The notes under the pieces were generated by a model, which was not told the origin of the DNA, did no database searches, and saw only the letters and a program-made list of their open reading frames with translations. Position numbers and translations under genes: made by a program. Below are positions 55,601 through 64,000 of a stretch of 64,000 nucleotides of DNA, in pieces. This stretch comes from Atherix ibis (lineage: Eukaryota > Arthropoda > Insecta > Diptera > Athericidae). The stretch lies in NCBI GenBank assembly GCA_958298945.1, contig CATQJD010000005.1:558001-622000 (forward strand), written 5' to 3'. How positions within the stretch are numbered: the first letter of the stretch is position 1; every line of letters begins with the position of its first letter.

Positions 55601-58600
55601 GAGGAATATGAAGTAGTATATTTAAGAGGAATATTAAGTAGTATATTTAAGAGGAATATAAAGTAGTGTGTTTAAGAGAAATATGAAGTAGTATGTTTAA
55701 GAGGAATATGAAGTAGTATGTTTAAGAGGAATATGAAGTAGTATGTTTAAGAGGAATATGAAGTTGTATGTTTAAGAGGAATATGAAGTAGTATGTTTAA
55801 GAGGAATATGAAGTAGTATGTTTAAGAGGAATATGAAGAAGTATGTTTAAGAGGAAAATGAAGTAGTATGTTTAAGAGGAATGTGAAATAGTATGTTTAA
55901 GAGTAATATGAAATAGTACGTTTAAGAGGAATATGAAGTAGTATGTTTAAGAGGAATATGAAGTAGTATGTTTAAGAGGAATATGAAGTAGTATGTTTAA
56001 GAGGAATATGAAGTAGTATGTTTAAGTGGAATATGAAGTAGTATTTTTACGAGGAATATGAATTAGTATGTTTAAGCGGAATATGAAGTAGTATGTTTAA
56101 AAGGAATATGGAGTAGTATGTTTAAGAGGAACATGAAGTAGTATATTTAAGAGGAATATGAAGTAGTATATTTGAGAGAAATATGAAGTAGTATGTTTAA
56201 GAGGAATATGAAGTAGTATGTTTAAGAGGAATATGAAGTAGTACGTTTAACAGTAATATGAAATAGTATGTTTAAGAGGAATATGAATTAGTATGTTTAA
56301 GAGGAATATGAACTAGTATGTTTAAGAGGAATGTAAACTAGTATATTTAAGAGGAATATGAAGTAGTATGTTTAAGAGGAATATGAAGTAGTAAGTGTAA
56401 AAGGAATATGAAGTAGTATGTTTAAAAGGAATATGAAGTAGTATGTTTAAGAGGAATATGAAGTGGTACGTTTAAGAGGAATATGAAGTAGTATATTTAA
56501 GAGGAATATTAAGTAGTATATTTAAGAGGAATATGAAGTAGTATGTTTAAGAGAAATATGAAGTAGTATGTTTAAGAGGAATATGAAGTAGTATGTTTAA
56601 GAGGAATATGAAGTAGTATGTTTAAGAGGAATATGAAGTTGTATGTTTAAGAGGAACATGAAGTAGTATGTTTAAGAGGAATATGAAGTAGTATGTTTAA
56701 GAGGAATATGAAGAAGTATGTTTAAGAGGAATATGAAGTAGTATGTTTAAGAGGATTGTGAAATAGTATGTTTAAGAGTAATATGAAATAGTATGTTTAA
56801 GAGGAATATGAAGTAGTATGTTTAAGAGGAATATGAAGTAGTATGTTTAAGAGGAATATGAAGTAGTATGTTTAAGAGGAATATGAAGTAGTATGTTTAA
56901 GTGGAATATGAAGTAGTATTTTTAAGAGGAATATGAATTAGTATGTTTAAGCGGAATATGAAGTAGTATGTTTAAAAGGAATATGGAGTAGTATGTTTAA
57001 GAGGAACATGAAGTAGTATATTTAAGAGGAATATGAAGTAGTATATTTGAGAGGAATATGAAGTAGTATGTTTAAGAGGAATATGAAGTAGTATGTTTAA
57101 GAGGAATATGAAGTAGTATGTTTAAGAGGAATATGAAGTAGTATGTTTGAGAGAAATATGAAGTAGTATGTTTAAGAGGAATATGAAGTAGTATGTTTAA
57201 GAGGTATATGAAGTAGTATGTGTAAGAGGAATATGAAGTAGTATATTTAAGAAGAATATGAAGTAGTATATTTAAGAGGAATATGAAGAAGTATATTCAA
57301 GAGGAATTTGAAGTAGTATGTTTAAGAGGAATATGAAGTAGTATGTTTAAGAGGAATATAAAGTAGTATGTTTAAGAGGAATATGAAGTAGTATGTTTAA
57401 GAGGAATATGAAGTAGTATGTTTAAGAGGAATATGAAGTAGTATGTTTAAGAGTAATATAAAGTAGTATGTTTAAGAGAAATATGAAGTAGTATGTTTAA
57501 GAGGAATATGAAGTAGTATGTTTAAGAGGAATATGAAGTAGTATGTTTAAGAGGAATATGAAGTTGTATGTTTAAGAGGAACATGAAGTAGTATGTTTAA
57601 GAGGAATATGAAGTAGTATGTTTAAGAGGAATATGAAGAAGTATGTTTAAGAGGAATATGAAGTAGTATGTTTAAGAGGATTGTGAAATAGTATGTTTAA
57701 GAGTAATATGAAATAGTATGTTTAAGAGGAATATGAAGTAGTATGTTTAAGAGGAATATGAAGTAGTATGTTTAAGTGGAATATGAAGTAGTATTTTTAA
57801 GAGGAATATGAATTAGTATGTTTAAGCTGAATATGAAGTAGTATGTTTAAAAGGAATATGGAGTAGTATGTTTAAGAGGAACATGAAGTAGTATATTTAA
57901 GAGGAATATGAAGTAGTATACTTGAGAGGAATATGAAGTAGTATGTTTAAGAGGAATATGAAGTAGTATGTTTAAGAGGAATATGAAGTAGTATGTTTAA
58001 GAGGAATATGAAGTAGTATGTTTGAGAGAAATATGAAGTAGTATGTTTAAGAGGAATATGAAGTAGTATGTTTAAGAGGTATATGAAGTAGTATGTTTAA
58101 GAGGAATATGAAGTAGTATGTTTAAGAGGTATATGAAGTAGTATGTGTAAGAGGAATATGAAGTAGTATATTTAAGAAGAATATGAAGTAGTATATTTAA
58201 GAGGAATATGAAGAAGTATATTCAAGAGGAATTTGAAGTAGTATGTTTAAGAGGAATATGAAGTAGTATGTTTAAGAGGAATATGAAGTAGTATGTTTAA
58301 GAGGAATATGAAGTAGTATTTTTAAGAGGAATATGAAGTAGTATGTTTAAGAGGAATATGAAGTAGTATGTTTAAGAGGAATATGAAGTAGTATGTTTAA
58401 GAGGAATATGAAGTAGTATGTTTAAGAGGAATATGAAGTAGTATGTTTAAGAGTAATATAAAGTAGTATGTTTAAGAGAAATATGAAGTAGTATGTTTAA
58501 GAGGAATATGAAGTAGTATGTTTAAGAGGAATATGAAGTAGTATGTTTAAGAGGAATATGAAGTTGTATGTTTAAGAGGAACATGAAGTAGTATGTTTAA

Positions 58601-61600
58601 GAGGAATATGAAGTAGTATGTTTAAGAGGAATATGAAGAAGTATGTTTAAGAGGAATATGAAGTAGTATGTTTAAGAGGATTGTGAAATAGTATGTTTAA
58701 GAGTAATATGAAATAGTATGTTTAAGAGGAATATGAAGTAGTATGTTTAAGAGGAATATGAAGTAGTATGTTTAAGAGGAATATGAAGTAGTATGTTTAA
58801 GAGGAATATGAAGTAGTATGTTTAAGTGGAATATGAAGTAGTATTTTTAAGAGGAATATGAATTAGTATGTTTAAGCGGAATATGAAGTAGTATGTTTAA
58901 AAGGAATATGGAGTAGTATGTTTAAGAGGAACATGAAGTAGTATATTTAAGAGGAATATGAAGTAGTATATTTGAGAGGAATATGAAGTAGTATGTTTAA
59001 GAGGAATATGAAGTAGTATGTTTAAGAGGAATATGAAGTAGTATGTTTAAGAGGAATATGAAGTAGTATGTTTGAGAGAAATATGAAGTGGTATGTTTAA
59101 GAGGAATATGAAGTAGTATATTTAAGAGGAATATTAAGTAGTATATTTAAGAGGAATATAAAGTAGTGTGTTTAAGAGAAATATGAAGTAGTATGTTTAA
59201 GAGGAATATGAAGTAGTATGTTTAAGAGGAATATGAAGTAGTATGTTTAAGAGGAATATGAAGTTGTATGTTTAAGAGGAATATGAAGTAGTATGTTTAA
59301 GAGGAATATGAAGTAGTATGTTTAAGAGGAATATGAAGAAGTATGTTTAAGAGGAAAATGAAGTAGTATGTTTAAGAGGAATGTGAAATAGTATGTTTAA
59401 GAGTAATATGAAATAGTACGTTTAAGAGGAATATGAAGTAGTATGTTTAAGAGGAATATGAAGTAGTATGTTTAAGAGGAATATGAAGTAGTATGTTTAA
59501 GAGGAATATGAAGTAGTATGTTTAAGTGGAATATGAAGTAGTATTTTTACGAGGAATATGAATTAGTATGTTTAAGCGGAATATGAAGTAGTATGTTTAA
59601 AAGGAATATGGAGTAGTATGTTTAAGAGGAACATGAAGTAGTATATTTAAGAGGAATATGAAGTAGTATATTTGAGAGAAATATGAAGTAGTATGTTTAA
59701 GAGGAATATGAAGTAGTATGTTTAAGAGGAATATGAAGTAGTACGTTTAACAGTAATATGAAATAGTATGTTTAAGAGGAATATGAATTAGTATGTTTAA
59801 GAGGAATATGAACTAGTATGTTTAAGAGGAATGTAAACTAGTATATTTAAGAGGAATATGAAGTAGTATGTTTAAGAGGAATATGAAGTAGTATGTGTAA
59901 AAGGAATATGAAGTAGTATGTTTAAAAGGAATATGAAGTAGTATGTTTAAGAGGAATATGAAGTGGTATGTTTAAGAGGAATATGAAGTAGTATATTTAA
60001 GAGGAATATTAAGTAGTATATTTAAGAGGAATATGAAGTAGTATGTTTAAGAGAAATATGAAGTAGTATGTTTAAGAGGAATATGAAGTAGTATGTTTAA
60101 GAGGAATATGAAGTAGTATGTTTAAGAGGAATATGAAGTTGTATGTTTAAGAGGAACATGAAGTAGTATGTTTAAGAGGAATATGAAGTAGTATGTTTAA
60201 GAGGAATATGAAGAAGTATGTTTAAGAGGAATATGAAGTAGTATGTTTAAGAGGATTGTGAAATAGTATGTTTAAGAGTAATATGAAATAGTATGTTTAA
60301 GAGGAATATGAAGTAGTATGTTTAAGAGGAATATGAAGTAGTATGTTTAAGAGGAATATGAAGTAGTATGTTTAAGAGGAATATGAAGTAGTATGTTTAA
60401 GTGGAATATGAAGTAGTATTTTTAAGAGGAATATGAATTAGTATGTTTAAGCGGAATATGAAGTAGTATGTTTAAAAGGAATATGGAGTAGTATGTTTAA
60501 GAGGAACATGAAGTAGTATATTTAAGAGGAATATGAAGTAGTATATTTGAGAGGAATATGAAGTAGTATGTTTAAGAGGAATATGAAGTAGTATGTTTAA
60601 GAGGAATATGAAGTAGTATGTTTAAGAGGAATATGAAGTAGTATGTTTGAGAGAAATATGAAGTAGTATGTTTAAGAGGAATATGAAGTAGTATGTTTAA
60701 GAGGTATATGAAGTAGTATGTGTAAGAGGAATATGAAGTAGTATATTTAAGAAGAATATGAAGTAGTATATTTAAGAGGAATATGAAGAAGTATATTCAA
60801 GAGGAATTTGAAGTAGTATGTTTAAGAGGAATATGAAGTAGTATGTTTAAGAGGAATATGAAGTAGTATGTTTAAGAGGAATATGAAGTAGTATGTTTAA
60901 GAGGAATATGAAGTAGTATGTTTAAGAGGAATATGAAGTAGTATGTTTAAGAGTAATATAAAGTAGTATGTTTAAGAGAAATATGAAGTCGTATGTTTAA
61001 GAGGAATATGAAGTAGTATGTTTAAGAGGAATATGAAGTAGTATGTTTAAGAGGAATATGAAGTTGTATGTTTAAGAGGAACATGAAGTAGTATGTTTAA
61101 GAGGAATATGAAGTAGTATGTTTAAGAGGAATATGAAGAAGTATGTTTAAGAGGAATATGAAGTAGTATGTTTAAGAGGATTGTGAAATAGTATGTTTAA
61201 GAGTAATATGAAATAGTATGTTTAAGAGGAATATGAAGTAGTATGTTTAAGAGGAATATGAAGTAGTATGTTTAAGTGGAATATGAAGTAGTATTTTTAA
61301 GAGGAATATGAATTAGTATGTTTAAGCTGAATATGAAGTAGTATGTTTAAAAGGAATATGGAGTAGTATGTTTAAGAGGAACATGAAGTAGTATATTTAA
61401 GAGGAATATGAAGTAGTATATTTGAGAGGAATATGAAGTAGTATGTTTAAGAGGAATATGAAGTAGTATGTTTAAGAGGAATATGAAGTAGTATGTTTAA
61501 GAGGAATATGAAGTAGTATGTTTGAGAGAAATATGAAGTAGTATGTTTAAGAGGAATATGAAGTAGTATGTTTAAGAGGTATATGAAGTAGTATGTTTAA

Positions 61601-62600
61601 GAGGAATATGAAGTAGTATGTTTAAGAGGTATATGAAGTAGTATGTGTAAGAGGAATATGAAGTAGTATATTTAAGAAGAATATGAAGTAGTATATTTAA
61701 GAGGAATATGAAGAAGTATATTCAAGAGGAATTTGAAGTAGTATGTTTAAGAGGAATATGAAGTAGTATGTTTAAGAGGAATATGAAGTAGTATGTTTAA
61801 GAGGAATATGAAGTAGTATTTTTAAGAGGAATATGAAGTAGTATGTTTAAGAGGAATATGAAGTAGTATGTTTAAGAGGAATATGAAGTAGTATGTTTAA
61901 GAGGAATATGAAGTAGTATGTTTAAGAGGAATATGAAGTAGTATGTTTAAGAGTAATATAAAGTAGTATGTTTAAGAGAAATATGAAGTAGTATGTTTAA
62001 GAGGAATATGAAGTAGTATGTTTAAGAGGAATATGAAGTAGTATGTTTAAGAGGAATATGAAGTTGTATGTTTAAGAGGAACATGAAGTAGTATGTTTAA
62101 GAGGAATATGAAGTAGTATGTTTAAGAGGAATATGAAGAAGTATGTTTAAGAGGAATATGAAGTAGTATGTTTAAGAGGATTGTGAAATAGTATGTTTAA
62201 GAGTAATATGAAATAGTATGTTTAAGAGGAATATGAAGTAGTATGTTTAAGAGGAATATGAAGTAGTATGTTTAAGAGGAATATGAAGTAGTATGTTTAA
62301 GAGGAATATGAAGTAGTATGTTTAAGTGGAATATGAAGTAGTATTTTTAAGAGGAATATGAATTAGTATGTTTAAGCGGAATATGAAGTAGTATGTTTAA
62401 AAGGAATATGGAGTAGTATGTTTAAGAGGAACATGAAGTAGTATATTTAAGAGGAATATGAAGTAGTATATTTGAGAGGAATATGAAGTAGTATGTTTAA
62501 GAGGAATATGAAGTAGTATGTTTAAGAGGAATATGAAGTAGTATGTTTAAGAGGAATATGAAGTAGTATGTTTGAGAGAAATATGAAGTAGTATGTTTAA
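55572..62600. repeat. 3,500-bp (140-monomer) nearly identical tandem duplication
   Basis: Copy 1 is about 55572-59071 and copy 2 about 59072-62600. Every marker I checked is offset by exactly 3,500 bp: GTATGTTTAAG after GAAGTG at 55591 and 59091, GAGGTATATG at 57201 and 60701, TTTAAGCTGA at 57821 and 61321, and GAGGTATATG again at 58126 and 61626. Only a handful of substitutions were seen, for example GTAAGTG/GTATGTG (56391 and 59891), GGTACG/GGTATG (56461 and 59961), AATATA/AATATG (57351 and 60851) and GAAGTA/GAAGTC (57481 and 60981). Inside each copy a 925-bp (37-monomer) sub-repeat is visible. Copy 2 ends near 62600, where the flanking markers diverge. Confidence 0.88.
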
Positions 62601-64000
62601 GAGGAATATGAAGTAGTATGTTTAAGAGGTATATGAAGTAGTATGTGTAAGAGGAATATGAAGTAGTATATTTAAGAAGAATATGAAGTAGTATATTTAA
62701 GAGGAATATGAAGAAGTATATTCAAGAGGAATTTGAAGTAGTATGTTTAAGAGGAATATGAAGTAGTATGTTTAAGAGGAATATGAAGTAGTATGTTTAA
62801 GAGGAATATGAAGTAGTATTTTTAAGAGGAATATGAAGTAGTATGTTTAAGAGGAATATGAAGTAGTATGTTTAAGAGTAATATAAAGTAGTATGTTTAA
62901 GAGGAATATGAAGTAGTATATATAATAGAAATATGAAGTAGTATATTTAAGAGGAATATGTAGTAGTATGTTTAAGAAGAATATGAAGTAGTATGTTTAA
63001 GAGGAATATGAAGTAGTATATTTAAGATGAAAATGAAGTAGTATATTTAAGAGGAATATGAAGTAGTGTGTTTAAGAGAAATATGAAGTATTATATTTAA
63101 AAGGAATATGAAGTAGTATATTTAAGAGAAATATGAAGTAGTATATTTAAGAGGAATATGAAGTAGAATGTTTAAGAGGAATATGAAGTAGTATATTTAA
63201 GATGAAAATGAAGTAGTATATTTAAGAGGAATATGAAGTAGTATGTTTAAGAGTAATATGAAATTGTATGTTTAAGAGGAATATGAATTAGTATGTTTAA
63301 GAGGAATATGAAGTAGAATGTTTAAGAGGAATATTAAGTAGTATGTTTAAGAGGAATATGAATTAGTATGTTTAAGATTAATTTGAAGTAGTATGTTTAA
63401 GAGGAATATGAAGTAGTATGTTTAAGAGGAATATGAAGTTATATATTTAAGAGGAATATGAAGGTGTATATATAAGAGGAATATGAAGTAGTATGTTTAA
63501 GAGGGATATGAAGTAGTATGTTTAAAAGGAATATGAAGTAGTATGTTTAAGAGGACTATGAAGTAGTATGTTTAAGAGGAATATGAAGTAGTATGTTTAA
63601 GAGTAATATGAAGTAGTATGTTTAAGAGGAATATGAAGCAGTATGTTTAAGAGATATATGAAGTAGTATTTTTAAGAGGGATATGAAGTAGTACGTTTAA
63701 CAGTAATATGAAATAGTATGTTTAAGAGGAATATGAATTAGTATGTTTAAGAGGAATATGAACTAGTATGTTTAAGAGGAATGTAAACTAGTATATTTAA
63801 GAGGAATATGAAGTAGTATGTTTAAGAGGAATATGAAGTAGTATGTTTAAGAGGAATATGAAGTAATATATTTAAAAGGAATATGAAGTAGTATCTTTAA
63901 GAGGAATGTGAAGTAGTATGTTTAAGAGGAATATGAAGTAGTATGTTTAAGAGGAATATGAAGTAGTATGTTTAAGATGAATATGAAGTAGTATGTTTAA

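Larger units (their letters stand above)
52309..64000. repeat. 25-bp satellite array, right arm
   Basis: The same 25-bp satellite continues in the same orientation and runs off the window edge. It uses a different set of marker monomers from the left arm: AACAGTAATATGAAATAG, GAATGTAAACTAG, TATTTTTACGAGG, GAGGATTGTGAAATAG and TTTAAGCGGAATATG. The left-arm markers TTCTCTGC, GGCATATGAAATAC and AATATGCAGTAG were not seen here by eye. Monomers are somewhat more uniform than on the left, with long runs of exact consensus (for example 57360-57450 and 61740-61950). No coding potential or RNA gene is visible. Confidence 0.97.

Noticed and set aside
1..64000. CRISPR array
   Set aside because: The period is 25 bp with no unique spacers between repeats; this is head-to-tail satellite DNA, and the embedded genes are animal-type mariner transposons.
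1..64000. Mini-ORF in each monomer (ATG TTT AAG AGG AAT ATG AAG TAG, with AAGAGG resembling a ribosome binding site)
   Set aside because: It is a by-product of the repeat sequence. The position-10 A variant destroys the first ATG in a large share of units, and the context is eukaryotic, so a Shine-Dalgarno reading has no meaning.
1..64000. Telomeric repeat
   Set aside because: Neither TTAGG nor TTAGGG tandem repeats occur; the 25-bp unit bears no telomere-like short period.

Overview
This window is almost entirely one tandem satellite DNA with a 25-bp monomer. It fills positions 1-49826 and 52309-64000, about 61.5 kb or roughly 2,460 monomers by length. Each monomer reads AAGTAGTATG, then TTT, then AAGAGGAATATG. 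The consensus + strand contains no cytosine. The array has no host gene, RNA gene, CRISPR array or prokaryotic operon. Because 25 is not a multiple of 3 and each monomer holds TAG and TAA, no long reading frame survives in it.

The only non-satellite DNA is a 2.5-kb island at 49827-52308 made of two mariner (Tc1/mariner, DD34D) DNA transposons in convergent orientation. Element 1 (49827-51022) carries a heavily decayed + strand transposase gene of the Mos1/mauritiana type. Element 2 (51050-52308) carries a much better preserved - strand transposase gene of a different mariner lineage, with all three catalytic aspartates present but a deletion and frameshift near the C-terminus. Exactly one satellite monomer separates them. 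Both elements sit at the same TA dinucleotide of the monomer, in adjacent repeat units.

The satellite is layered into higher-order repeats (HORs), recognised by rare variant monomers that recur in the same order at fixed offsets. These include 2,217 bp (3276-7709), 4,488/4,588 bp (9153-15960), 1,199 bp (16680-18935), about 6.6-7.4 kb (21297-35510), 500 bp (37361-38215), 1,915 bp (52931-55600) and a nearly perfect 3,500-bp tandem pair (about 55572-62600). The arrays left and right of the mariner island carry different sets of marker variants.

The organism is a eukaryote, and the two mariner families point to an animal, most likely an arthropod; this is inference. The layout suits heterochromatin, possibly pericentromeric or centromeric, but nothing in the sequence proves centromere function. 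Offsets were measured by eye from marker variants, so block edges are good to about one or two monomers.
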